NCBI GenBank assembly: GCA_033763835.1
Contig: JANRJS010000041.1
Span: 1 to 64,000, forward strand
Length of the DNA stretch: 64,000 bases
Source: JAPKYZ01 sp033763835
GTDB taxonomy: Bacteria > Acidobacteriota > Terriglobia > Bryobacterales > Bryobacteraceae
Reading direction: 5' to 3'
Shown here: piece by piece, positions 32,176-40,145 of the stretch
How positions within the stretch are numbered: the first letter of the stretch is position 1
How the letters are laid out: each line of letters starts with the position of its first letter
Position numbers and translations under genes: made by a program
Notes under the pieces: model-generated
The model's database searches: none
What the model saw: only the letters and a program-made list of their open reading frames with translations
Told to the model about the DNA's origin: nothing

Positions 32176-32826
32176 ATGTGGTCAATAGTCCGCCGCTTTG
32201 TCTTGTCCACGGTGGCTTGCGCGATTGCACCGGTCGCCCAAGCCGGCGAGATCAATATCTACTACTCCAATCTGAAAGGCGTGTTGGACCTCACCACGGA
32301 CCAGAACGGTAATTCCGTGGGCGGTCCTAGTTGCCGTGCCAACACCTGTACGATGTTTCTCGACCATCAGTTCGCGGGCGATTTTCCCGCCGAGTATCTC
32401 GTCGCGGGGATCGAGTGGGTGCCTTCCGCCACGGCCGGAAAGAGCCCTCCGATTTTCACCGACATCGTGGAGTACTCCGCGATCAACTACGTCGAGCCCG
32501 GAGCGTCCTGCGATCCCGAGAACAAAGACCCGTCATTCTGCGCCGATATCACCATAACCTTCTACGCCGCTCCATTCATGGACTTGCTGGACCGTCCGAT
32601 TTTTCAGCAGCCGCTGGCGGATGGCAAACAGCACGAGTTGACGAGTTATTTCGAGGATCCCAACTTACTCGTAGGGATCGTCAAGGGACTGCCCCCGGCG
32701 GCGATCCACATTTTCGTCACTTCCGACGGGGCCCGGTTGCCCGAGCCGGTCGCGGCTTGGACGATGGCGCTCGGCTTGGTTTCGATCGCCGCCGCGCGGG
32801 CCTGCCGGAGCGTTTCGCGCCGTTAG
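32176..32826 (+). CDS. Exported protein with PEP-CTERM-like tail
   Basis: A 216-residue protein with a signal peptide (FVLSTVACAIAPVAQA). Two Cys pairs (CRANTC and CDPENKDPSFC) may form disulfides. The tail is RLPEPVAAW, then a hydrophobic helix, then a basic end (CRSVSRR), which matches a PEP-CTERM/exosortase signal of slightly unusual spacing. An AGGAGG ends 4 bases upstream of the ATG. The gene lies 9 bases after the phosphoesterase gene. Middle domain unknown. Confidence 0.65.
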   Translation: MWSIVRRFVLSTVACAIAPVAQAGEINIYYSNLKGVLDLTTDQNGNSVGGPSCRANTCTMFLDHQFAGDFPAEYLVAGIEWVPSATAGKSPPIFTDIVEYSAINYVEPGASCDPENKDPSFCADITITFYAAPFMDLLDRPIFQQPLADGKQHELTSYFEDPNLLVGIVKGLPPAAIHIFVTSDGARLPEPVAAWTMALGLVSIAAARACRSVSRR

Positions 32827-32846
32827 GGTGTTATCCTACGAATGAT

Positions 32847-32923
32847 CGGGGCGTGGCTCAGCCTGGTAGAGCGCCTGGTTCGGGACCAGGAGGCCGGAGG
32901 TTCGAATCCTCTCGCCCCGACCA
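32847..32923 (+). tRNA. tRNA-Pro (CGG), CCA encoded
   Basis: A complete cloverleaf. Acceptor CGGGGCG (32847-32853) pairs with CGCCCCG (32913-32919). The anticodon stem CCTGG/CCAGG encloses TTCGGGA (anticodon CGG), and the T-arm contains GGTTCGAATCC. Discriminator A at 32920 is followed by a genome-encoded CCA. Reads proline codon CCG. Confidence 0.95.
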
Positions 32924-32948
32924 TCGCTTTTCTCATATCCTGAGATCG

Positions 32949-33362
32949 ATGGAAATCCGACGAGCCGGTTCCCAACCCTCTACCGCAGGCCCTTCGGAGT
33001 GGTTCACCGGAACCGTCCGCATCGATCCTTTGATCCAGACTCCCGACCCCGCGCGCGTGCAGGCGGCGAGCGTCACCTTCGAACCGGGCGCGCGCACCGC
33101 TTGGCATACGCACCCGCTCGGCCAGACTTTGATCGTCACAGCGGGGCTTGGCTGGGCTTAGCGCGACGGCGGTCCGGTGGAGGAGATTCGTCCCGGCGAT
33201 GTCATTTGGTTCGCCCCCGGCGAACGTCACTGGCACGGTGCGGCACCCACCACCGCCGTAACTCATATCGCCATTCAGGAGCGCCTTGACGGCAAAGCGG
33301 TGGAGTGGTTAGAGCATGTCGCAGACGAGATCTACTTGGCGTTGCCGCCGCGCGCCGTTTGA
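32949..33362 (+). pseudogene. Cupin domain protein interrupted by an in-frame TAG
   Basis: A frame of 138 codons starts with ATG at 32949 and ends at 33362, with a single internal TAG at 33159-33161. Both halves match one cupin of the mandelonitrile lyase-like/carboxymuconolactone decarboxylase-associated type. The first half has the metal motif TAWHTHPLGQTLIV; the second has EEIRPGDVIWF and ERHWHGAAP. Relatives commonly have Gln at the interrupted site, so CAG to TAG is the simplest explanation. The gene follows tRNA-Pro and its end overlaps the convergent gene by 31 bases. It is either a fresh pseudogene or a sequence error. Confidence 0.8.
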
Positions 33363-33904
33363 ACGTCCGCCACCAACTGTTTCACCACCTTATCCGCGAC
33401 ATCCGCCGCCGAGCCTCGGAACTTCGCGCCCGAAGATTCTTTGGTGGTAGACCAAATGAGGTCACCGTCCTTGTTCACCAAACGCAGCGCGGCAGTAGCC
33501 TCGTGCTTGCGCTCCTGAATGCGCTGGCCCTCGCTTTGCCCGATACCAACGCTCGCCGAACGATCCTCGCGATTGCCGCGCGAACCCGTGCTGTACGTCC
33601 CATCGCGCGTAGAGACCGTAGCGCGAGCGTTCACGGAATCGTTCGAATCGCGCACTTCGGTGTAGATCAAATCCTCCGCCGCGCCGCGCAGAAAGGCGTC
33701 CGCTTTTTCGGGATTCTCGGTAATCACCCAAAGCTTCGCCGCCTGCAAGCTCGACATCAGCATGTCGCGAATTTGCGCCGCCGCTTCCCCGCCCGTCAGC
33801 TTGTCCACATAAATGCGCCTGATCTTCGGCAACTGCGCGGCCACCGCCGACGGGTCGTCCTGCGGAGCCGGTGTAATCGCGAGCAAGAGAATCGCGGGGA
33901 TCAC
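33332..33904 (-). CDS. Exported protein of unknown function
   Basis: A 190-residue protein with a short signal peptide (IPAILLLAITPAP). The fold looks like the periplasmic anticodon-binding-like domains of CsgG/DUF4136-type proteins: a strand RRIYVDKLTGGEAAAQIRDML, a helix SLQAAKLWVITENPEKADA, then a strand pair around a Ser/Arg-rich turn and TAALRLVNKDGDLIWSTT. The last helix is DVADKVVKQLVADV. It overlaps the upstream gene by 4 bases. Function unknown; possibly envelope assembly. Confidence 0.6.
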   Translation of the reverse strand: MIPAILLLAITPAPQDDPSAVAAQLPKIRRIYVDKLTGGEAAAQIRDMLMSSLQAAKLWVITENPEKADAFLRGAAEDLIYTEVRDSNDSVNARATVSTRDGTYSTGSRGNREDRSASVGIGQSEGQRIQERKHEATAALRLVNKDGDLIWSTTKESSGAKFRGSAADVADKVVKQLVADVQTARGGNAK

Positions 33905-34329
33905 ATTTTCCTCGCTTCGTCGTCAAGATAGGTCACACGCAAACCCGTGCGCGCTTCGAGGCTGGCGAGCACCGCGCGAATATCGCCCTTCGGTACGCGA
34001 AACACCAGCGCCTGCTGCGCCCCTCGGTCGTCCAAATAACCCAGCGTCAAAAAGTGCTTCCGCGTTTTGTTTAGAAGGAACAACGGGGAGATTATGACGG
34101 CGGGCAGTACAGACCGGCTCACCTTCTGCCCATACTCGATTTGGTTAATTTGCGTGTAGGGAACGGCCACCATTTCGACACGCAAGCGCTCGCCGTCCGC
34201 GACGCTCAGCCGGAGGTCTTTGCCCGGCTTCCACGAACCAGTGCCGCCAACGTACTCGACTTTCGTCCCGTCTTCGCCCAAAGCGGTACCGATAGTAAAT
34301 ATAAAAAGGAATATCGCTCGCTGCCACAT
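33901..34329 (-). CDS. Exported or membrane-anchored protein of unknown function
   Basis: A 142-residue protein with a signal peptide (RAIFLFIFTIGTALG), a beta-rich segment DLRLSVADGERLRVEMVAVPY, a hydrophobic stretch SVLPAVIISPLFLL near residue 95, and a C-terminal alpha/beta part (LVFRVPKGDIRAVLASLEARTG). This resembles small membrane-bound proteins of Acidobacteria that carry a pH-like domain. It is coupled by a 4-base overlap to the gene at 33332-33904. No family assigned. Confidence 0.6.
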   Translation of the reverse strand: MWQRAIFLFIFTIGTALGEDGTKVEYVGGTGSWKPGKDLRLSVADGERLRVEMVAVPYTQINQIEYGQKVSRSVLPAVIISPLFLLNKTRKHFLTLGYLDDRGAQQALVFRVPKGDIRAVLASLEARTGLRVTYLDDEARKM

Positions 34330-34391
34330 GGATTGACCTACCGAATAGGTGCGCTTGAGTCCGGCGCGCTCTCACTAGAATTGGAATTGCG

Positions 34392-36419
34392 ATGGCCCGC
34401 CCCGCCCTAACCGACCGCCTGGAATCGAGCGTCCCCGGTGTCTATGTCGCGGGCGACCTTGCGGGCGCTCCGGTGGTGAAACTCGCGATGGAGCAGGGCT
34501 ACCAAATTGCCCTGCGCATTGCGGAAGAGCTGCGCGAGCCATCGGGCGAGATCGACGTCGCGATCGCTGGCGCGGGCGCGGCAGGTCTGAACGCGGCGCT
34601 TGAACTTGAAGCGAGAGGCTTTCGCGTCGTAGTGCTGGAGAAATCGAAAGTTGCAGCGACTATCGAGGACTTTCCCGAGGGCAAGTGGATTTACGACGAG
34701 CCCACCTCGCGCGCCGCGATGGGCCGATTGTGGCTCAAGGAGTCGACCAAGGAAGAGTTGCTCGCCGAATGGAACCGCTCGGCGCAAGATCTGAACATCC
34801 GGCTCGACGAACCTGTCACCGCCCTCGAAAAACGCGGCGGCGGATTCGACGTGATCACTCCGAAGGCTCGCTACCGCGCGCGCCGCGTGATTCTCGCCAC
34901 CGGGCAACGCGGCAATCCGCGATGGCTGGGAGTTCCGGGCGAAGACGCGGCGAATATCCATCATCGCTTGTACTCGCCGAAAAAATACTTGGGCGAGACA
35001 ATCCTCGTCGTGGGCGGAGGCAACTCCGCGGTGGAAGCTGCATTGGCGCTTGCGAAACAAAATCGCGTGATTTTGTCGTATCGCGGAACGGAGTTCGCCC
35101 GGCTCTTTCGCGAGAACGCCCGGTTGCTGCGTGAAGCGGAAGCGTCGGGCACGATCGAGGTCCGGCGCGGTTCGCGTGTGCGCGCGTTTCATCCGCATAG
35201 CGTCGATCTCGACGGCGATACGCTGCCGATCGACCGTGCGTTCGTCCTGATCGGCGCCGACGCTCCCGTCGGGTTTCTCCGAACTCTCGGTCTGAAGCTG
35301 GAAGTCGAGTGGAACTGGAAGCGCTATACCGCGCTGGCGGCGACGCTTACGGTCGCCTACGCCATCTATGGAATCAAGTGGGGACCGGGCCAGGAGTTTT
35401 GGCCGTTCCGCGGTTGGTACGAGACGCTGAGTTTCGGCGGACGCGGTTTTGGATTCTGGTACACCGTGCTGTATACGGCGGTGATGACCGTGTTCGGCGC
35501 GCAAGCGATCAAGCGCTGGGGATTCGACCGGCGCGACAAATTCCAGATCGCGCGTTACGCCTCGCTGATCGGCTTCCAGTGGATTTTCTTTTTTCTTATC
35601 CCCGAGTTTCTGTTCCAAGCCGCGGTTCGTAACCAATGGGTGGGCGAAGCGCTGGCGAAGGATCCCAATTTCGCGGCGAACGCGTGGCGCAGCTATGGGC
35701 TCGTCTACGCATGGCCGCTGTTTTTCTACACCTTCTTCGGATCGCCGCATCAGGTGTGGATCGTTTGGGGAGCGCTGCTCAGCTTCGTCATCATTCCTGT
35801 CGCCGTGCTGTTCTACGGCAAGCGATACTGCACCTGGGTGTGTGGCTGCGGTGGGTTAGCCGAAACGCTGGGCGACCGTTGGCGGCACCTCGCGCCGAAG
35901 GGCGAAGCCGCGATTTCGTGGGAGCGTATGAACGTCGTGGTGTTGATCGCCGCCGTTATCGTCACGCTGATGATGCTGGGGCGCGACATTGTCGCCGCGC
36001 TAGGCAAACCTGCCGACATCGCCATCGTTTGGTACCGCCTAATTGTCGATACGTGGCTGGTCGGGATCATTCCCATCGCACTTTACCCGTTTTTCGGCGG
36101 CAAGATCTGGTGCCGCTATTGGTGCCCTCTCGCGAAGATGATGGAGGTTTTTTCGAAGCTCTTCACCCGCGCGAAATGGTCGAAGTTCGCGATCCACGCG
36201 AACGACAAATGCATCGCTTGCGGCGAGTGTACCCGCTACTGCCAGGTGGGCATCGACGTGATGAAGTTCGCGATGAAACAAGAGGAGTTGAACAACGCCA
36301 ACTCGTCGTGCATCGGCTGCGGAATCTGCGTCACCGTCTGCCCGATGAGCGTCCTGACTTTCGGGCCGGCGGGAAATAGCGCTACGAAACTCGTTCAGAT
36401 CGCATCCGTCAAGATGTAG
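34392..36419 (+). CDS. Flavoprotein (TrxR/YpdA-like) fused to a membrane NapH-type polyferredoxin
   Basis: A 675-residue fusion. Residues about 10-45 carry a VPGVYVAGDLAG motif, which in thioredoxin-reductase-like proteins is the C-terminal FAD-binding GD motif. The FAD Rossmann motif AGAGAAGLNAALE follows near 59, and the NAD(P) motif GGGNSAVEAALAL near 209. No CxxC redox-active disulfide is present. From about residue 310 come about seven membrane helices with CTWVCGC near 478 and WCRYWCP near 572. Two ferredoxin clusters follow: CIACGECTRYC near 606 and CIGCGICVTVC near 639. The only in-frame start after the upstream stop is the ATG at 34392, so the N-terminus is real. It should carry electrons between NAD(P)H and Fe-S clusters at the membrane. 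A molybdoprotein gene follows at 13 bases. Confidence 0.85.
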   Translation: MARPALTDRLESSVPGVYVAGDLAGAPVVKLAMEQGYQIALRIAEELREPSGEIDVAIAGAGAAGLNAALELEARGFRVVVLEKSKVAATIEDFPEGKWIYDEPTSRAAMGRLWLKESTKEELLAEWNRSAQDLNIRLDEPVTALEKRGGGFDVITPKARYRARRVILATGQRGNPRWLGVPGEDAANIHHRLYSPKKYLGETILVVGGGNSAVEAALALAKQNRVILSYRGTEFARLFRENARLLREAEASGTIEVRRGSRVRAFHPHSVDLDGDTLPIDRAFVLIGADAPVGFLRTLGLKLEVEWNWKRYTALAATLTVAYAIYGIKWGPGQEFWPFRGWYETLSFGGRGFGFWYTVLYTAVMTVFGAQAIKRWGFDRRDKFQIARYASLIGFQWIFFFLIPEFLFQAAVRNQWVGEALAKDPNFAANAWRSYGLVYAWPLFFYTFFGSPHQVWIVWGALLSFVIIPVAVLFYGKRYCTWVCGCGGLAETLGDRWRHLAPKGEAAISWERMNVVVLIAAVIVTLMMLGRDIVAALGKPADIAIVWYRLIVDTWLVGIIPIALYPFFGGKIWCRYWCPLAKMMEVFSKLFTRAKWSKFAIHANDKCIACGECTRYCQVGIDVMKFAMKQEELNNANSSCIGCGICVTVCPMSVLTFGPAGNSATKLVQIASVKM

Positions 36420-36432
36420 ATAGCCCGCCTTT

Positions 36433-37095
36433 ATGTTTGGACGCGACCCCAAGGAACAACCCGACCGCATCTTGACGCCCGGCGACGCGCCACCCGGCGC
36501 AATCGTCAGCCCAGATACACACCGCGCGAATCGAGTACCTCCGGGCCAATCGCGCACGAAGAAGTGGCCGGTGCTCGACGCCTCCGGCCCGCCGCGTATC
36601 GATATGGCGAAATGGCGGCTGCAAATCGCAGGATTGGTGAACAACCCGATTGAGCTGACTTGGGCCGATTTCGAGAAACTTCCACGTGTGAAGGTATTCG
36701 CCGATTTTCACTGCGTCACCCGATGGTCGCGGTTGGGCAACGTTTGGGACGGTGTTTCGACAAAGCACCTGCTCGATCTCGCCGGCGGTGCGAAGCCGGA
36801 AGCGAAGTTCGTCGTCGCGCATGGGTACGACCACGGCTGGACTACCAATCTTCCGCTCGACCGATTTCTCGCCGAAGACGCGCTGGTCGCCATCGCGCAC
36901 GACGGCGAGCCGCTCACCGCCGAGCATGGCGGTCCGGCCCGCCTGATGGTCCCGCAGCTGTACGCCTGGAAGAGCGCGAAATGGCTCGGCGGGATCGAAT
37001 TGATCGACCGCGACCGCGCCGGTTTTTGGGAACGCAACGGCTACCACATGAACGGCGATCCTTGGAAGGAAGAACGGTTTGGCCTCAACTACTAG
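36433..37095 (+). CDS. Sulfite oxidase-like molybdopterin oxidoreductase
   Basis: A 220-residue protein of the oxidoreductase molybdopterin-binding family (PF00174) in its short cytoplasmic form. The Mo-ligating Cys is Cys 94 in ADFHCVTRWS. WDGVSTKHLL, VVAHGYDHGWTTNLPL and HGGPARLMVPQLYAWKSAKWLGGIEL are the usual cofactor and active-site segments. No signal peptide is visible, so it is probably cytoplasmic, unlike MsrP/YedY. It lies 13 bases after the flavoprotein-polyferredoxin fusion, a likely electron partner. The substrate is unknown. Confidence 0.88.
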   Translation: MFGRDPKEQPDRILTPGDAPPGAIVSPDTHRANRVPPGQSRTKKWPVLDASGPPRIDMAKWRLQIAGLVNNPIELTWADFEKLPRVKVFADFHCVTRWSRLGNVWDGVSTKHLLDLAGGAKPEAKFVVAHGYDHGWTTNLPLDRFLAEDALVAIAHDGEPLTAEHGGPARLMVPQLYAWKSAKWLGGIELIDRDRAGFWERNGYHMNGDPWKEERFGLNY

Positions 37096-38014
37096 GCGCT
37101 GGGCATTGGCCGGTGGGGCCGTGGCGGCGGCGGGAGGCGCGATCGCGCTGGCACGAATGTTCCCCAGCTTTTTCTGGAAGCAGCTTCGGGAGGATTTAAC
37201 TCGAGACGTTCCTTCGCCCGCGCTTCGGCCCGATCCGTCGAAATGGCCGGACACCGGACTGCATGCCGCGTGGCTGGGACACTCCACCGTTTTGCTCAAG
37301 ATCGATGGCTTCACGATTCTCACCGACCCCGTTTTTCACAACTGGATCGGCGTCGATTTGCGAGTGGCCACCGTCGGCATGAAGCGCTTGGTTGGTCCCG
37401 CGCTGCCCGTGAACAAGCTTCCGAAGATCGATCTCATCGTCTCGTCGCACGCGCACATGGATCATCTCGATCTTCAGTCGATGCGCGATCTCGAGAACCA
37501 AAAGACCGAAGTCGTAATGGCGCGCTCGACGAGCGACTTGATCCGCTCCTCGCGCTACGCCCGCGTGCAGGAAACCGTTTGGGGCGAGACGGTCCGCGTC
37601 GGCCCCGCTACGTTACGCGGGCTCGAAGTGAAGCATTGGGGCGCGCGCATGCGCACCGACACGCATCGCGGCTACAACGGTTACGCGATCGAATGCGGGC
37701 GCTACAAGATTCTCTTCGCCGGAGACACCGCCGACACCGACGCCCTTCGCCGACAGCGCAACGGCAACGCCGATCTCGCGATCTTCCCTATCGGCGCCTA
37801 CGATCCTTGGATCTACGCGCATTGCAATCCGGAACAAGCGTGGCGCATGGCGAACGAGTTCGGCGCGGACCGCGTGCTGCCGGTGCATCACAAGACGTTC
37901 CGTCTCAGCCGCGAGCGCGACGAAGAGCCGATCGAAAGATTGCTCGATGCGGCCAAAGGCGACAACGCTCGGGTTGTGGCGCGCGAAATCGGATCAGAGT
38001 TTCATTTGAGCTAG
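37079..38014 (+). CDS. MBL-fold metal-dependent hydrolase (NAPE-PLD/UlaG-like)
   Basis: A 311-residue metallo-beta-lactamase-fold protein. The metal motif is SSHAHMDHLD (His 124, His 126, Asp 128, His 129); GDTADTD and PVHHKTF carry further ligands. AWLGHSTVLLKIDGFTILTDPVF is typical of the NAPE-PLD/RomA-like subgroup, acting on phospholipids or lactones. The N-terminus TRRWALAGGAVAAAGGAIALA is a Tat-like leader. The start is TTG, 17 bases inside the end of the molybdoprotein gene, with GGAAGGAAG upstream, so the genes are coupled. Confidence 0.85.
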   Translation: MASTTRRWALAGGAVAAAGGAIALARMFPSFFWKQLREDLTRDVPSPALRPDPSKWPDTGLHAAWLGHSTVLLKIDGFTILTDPVFHNWIGVDLRVATVGMKRLVGPALPVNKLPKIDLIVSSHAHMDHLDLQSMRDLENQKTEVVMARSTSDLIRSSRYARVQETVWGETVRVGPATLRGLEVKHWGARMRTDTHRGYNGYAIECGRYKILFAGDTADTDALRRQRNGNADLAIFPIGAYDPWIYAHCNPEQAWRMANEFGADRVLPVHHKTFRLSRERDEEPIERLLDAAKGDNARVVAREIGSEFHLS

Positions 38015-38773
38015 CGCCAGCGCGCCCAGCGCCCCTGCCCGGTCGCCCAGCTTCGGACGCACCACGCGCGGCAGCGGAATGTACGTCTCCTCGCGCAATC
38101 GTTCGCGAACATCCGCCAGTAATCCCGGAGTCTTCATCACGCCGCCGCCGAGAATCACGAGCTTCGGCGACAAGACGCAGGCGAGATTGACCACGCACGT
38201 CGCGAGATACTCGGCTGTGCGATCCCCGCCCAGGTGGGCGATCGCGGGCCCGCAGGCGTAGCCTTCGAGGCAATTCTCGTGCGACGGGCACACGCCGCGC
38301 CGCTCGCCCGGCATACGCTGGTGGCCCATTTCGGGATGGGACAGCCCGTGCAGCAAACGTCCATTTACCATCGCGCCGCCGCCAATGCCCGTGCCGACGG
38401 TCAAGTAGACGAAGTCGCTTACGCCGCGAGCGACGCCCCAACGATGCTCGCCGAGCGCCGCCGCGTTCACATCGGTGTCCACGCGAACTTCGACATCCAA
38501 CGCGCGTTCCAAGATCGTGCGGATCGGTACGCCGCGCCAGGCGATCTTGGGCGTCGTCTTGGCGATTGTGCCGCGCTTTAAATCAACCGGACCGAACGAC
38601 CCCACGCCCAACCGGGCCATTCGCTTTCCTGCGAAGAACGCAATCGCTTCGGCCAGCGTCTCCTCCGGTTCGCGCGTCGGGATCGGCTTCGACACAATGG
38701 CGTCGTCCGGTCCGGTTCCAACCGCGCAAACGAACTTCGTTCCGCCCGCCTCCACCGCTCCGTAGACCTTCAC
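37994..38773 (-). CDS. ROK family sugar kinase (fructokinase-like)
   Basis: A 259-residue ROK kinase. YGAVEAGGTKFVCAVG is the ATP-phosphate motif, VDTDVNAAALGE contains the catalytic Asp, and TVGTGIGGG the adenosine motif. The zinc site is rearranged as GVCPSHENCLEG, as in fructokinase-type ROK proteins. GTG at 38773 is chosen as it overlaps the TGA of the upstream ceramidase gene (GTGA). The 3' end overlaps the convergent MBL gene by 21 bases. It probably phosphorylates fructose or a related hexose. Confidence 0.88.
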   Translation of the reverse strand: MKVYGAVEAGGTKFVCAVGTGPDDAIVSKPIPTREPEETLAEAIAFFAGKRMARLGVGSFGPVDLKRGTIAKTTPKIAWRGVPIRTILERALDVEVRVDTDVNAAALGEHRWGVARGVSDFVYLTVGTGIGGGAMVNGRLLHGLSHPEMGHQRMPGERRGVCPSHENCLEGYACGPAIAHLGGDRTAEYLATCVVNLACVLSPKLVILGGGVMKTPGLLADVRERLREETYIPLPRVVRPKLGDRAGALGALALAQMKL

Positions 38774-40107
38774 TTCGACCGGCCCACGCGCTTCATCGTT
38801 TGGCGAATGGCCGACATCACTCGGTCTTCGACATCCGGCGCGAACGGCCCTGGCTGGCCGTAGTACACCATGCTGTCCACCGCTTCGTAGCCGCCCTCCC
38901 TTAACACCTGAGCCGTAGGGATGTAACACATCACGTCGTTCGAATACCCGGCGACCACCGTCGCTTCTCGCGGAAACTCGCGCTTGGTGCGGAGTCCGTA
39001 CCCCACTACCACTTCCCCGCCCAGCGCGACAAACGTCAGGTCTTTGCCGAAACGCACGGCCTGCACCGGGTATGGAATCTTCGTCACGGGGCGTCGTTCG
39101 TCGTAAGCCTTTACCATCTCGGCGGCGCGGCGGCGGCGCGCGAGCGTGGGATGATTCAGGTCCTTCTCGAAGTCCTCGCGCGAGTGCGGAGCGAACGCCA
39201 GCTCCGTGATTTGATACGCCGCTCGCACGGGGCCGCGCACGGGTTTCATTTCGCCCTTCAAGACGTTCGCCACGGCGGCCGCCAGCGTTCTTCCATGCTG
39301 CATCGCGAGTTCTTCCTTGCTCCGCGGATTCGGATTCTGATCCGCCGCCGTAAGGATCATGAACATGCCGACCGCGCCGGGATGCTGTTTCTCGAACTCG
39401 ATTTGCGCGAAGCCCGCATAGTCGCCGCTGATCCGGTAGAACTCGCCGGTCAGCGTGGTGTTGTGGCACGCGTAACCGAATAGCGCCGCTCGCAGCTTTC
39501 CGTCCGGAGAACGGACGGCCAACACGGGCACTTCGTGATCCACCGCGCCGTCCGGTTGCACGCCGATAATCACGCCCTTCGGCGTGAACTGGCGGCGATT
39601 CACCGCGAACCCCACGGAACCTTTTCCGTAATGCAGCGTCGCCGGTTGAAGATCGCCGATCGCCGCGCCAACCGATTCGATCACCGTCTCCGTCAACTTC
39701 GCGGCGTACGCCCGGATGCGGTCCATTTCTTCCGGCGCGAGATCGAACATCGTGATCAGGTTCTCGCGCACCAGCGGACCCGTATGCGTGTGCGAACTAT
39801 TCAGCAGCAGCCGCGAACGTTCGAGCCCGTAACGTTTCAAACATTCCGCCGCGATTTGTTCCGACACCGACCTCGGTAGACCAATCAAGTCCGTGGTTAC
39901 GATTACCGTCCGCCGCTTCGCCGAATCCTCCACCGCCAGCGCTTTCGCCCATAAATCATGCACCGTGCCGGAAGAAGGCTTGTTCCGGTTGCCGTAGCCC
40001 GATAGCCAAATCGGACCCTCCGGCGTAATCTTCGCTTTCGCGACGCCCACCCGGAAATCCGCCGCGTTCGCCACGGCCAACGCGAGAAAAAGGATCGAAA
40101 TTCGCAT
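38770..40107 (-). CDS. Neutral/alkaline ceramidase N-terminal domain protein
   Basis: A 445-residue exported hydrolase with the neutral/alkaline non-lysosomal ceramidase N-domain (PF04734). The signal peptide is ISILFLALAVANA. VGVAKAKITPEG starts the fold, NSSHTHTGP gives zinc ligands, and FGYACHNTTL and GDYAGFAQ are conserved; YSNDVMCYIPT lies in the C-terminal part. The ATG at 40107 is preferred to an upstream one because the signal peptide starts there. True ceramidases are longer; in Acidobacteria such shortened proteins are common with unknown substrates. It is coupled to the ROK kinase gene. Confidence 0.85.
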   Translation of the reverse strand: MRISILFLALAVANAADFRVGVAKAKITPEGPIWLSGYGNRNKPSSGTVHDLWAKALAVEDSAKRRTVIVTTDLIGLPRSVSEQIAAECLKRYGLERSRLLLNSSHTHTGPLVRENLITMFDLAPEEMDRIRAYAAKLTETVIESVGAAIGDLQPATLHYGKGSVGFAVNRRQFTPKGVIIGVQPDGAVDHEVPVLAVRSPDGKLRAALFGYACHNTTLTGEFYRISGDYAGFAQIEFEKQHPGAVGMFMILTAADQNPNPRSKEELAMQHGRTLAAAVANVLKGEMKPVRGPVRAAYQITELAFAPHSREDFEKDLNHPTLARRRRAAEMVKAYDERRPVTKIPYPVQAVRFGKDLTFVALGGEVVVGYGLRTKREFPREATVVAGYSNDVMCYIPTAQVLREGGYEAVDSMVYYGQPGPFAPDVEDRVMSAIRQTMKRVGRSK

Positions 40108-40145
40108 GACTGCGGCTAGTATATTGTCAGCGAGGTTACAACCGT

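Noticed and set aside
33159..33161. TAG in the cupin gene as a recoded sense codon
   Set aside because: TAG ends many intact genes in the window (for example at 5355, 6260 and 53311) and no suppressor tRNA is seen here, so a nonsense mutation is simpler.
34141..34410. Plus-strand small frame just before the flavoprotein-polyferredoxin gene, possibly a missing N-terminal domain
   Set aside because: It is in a different frame, antisense to the exported protein gene at 33901-34329, and has no flavoprotein motif.
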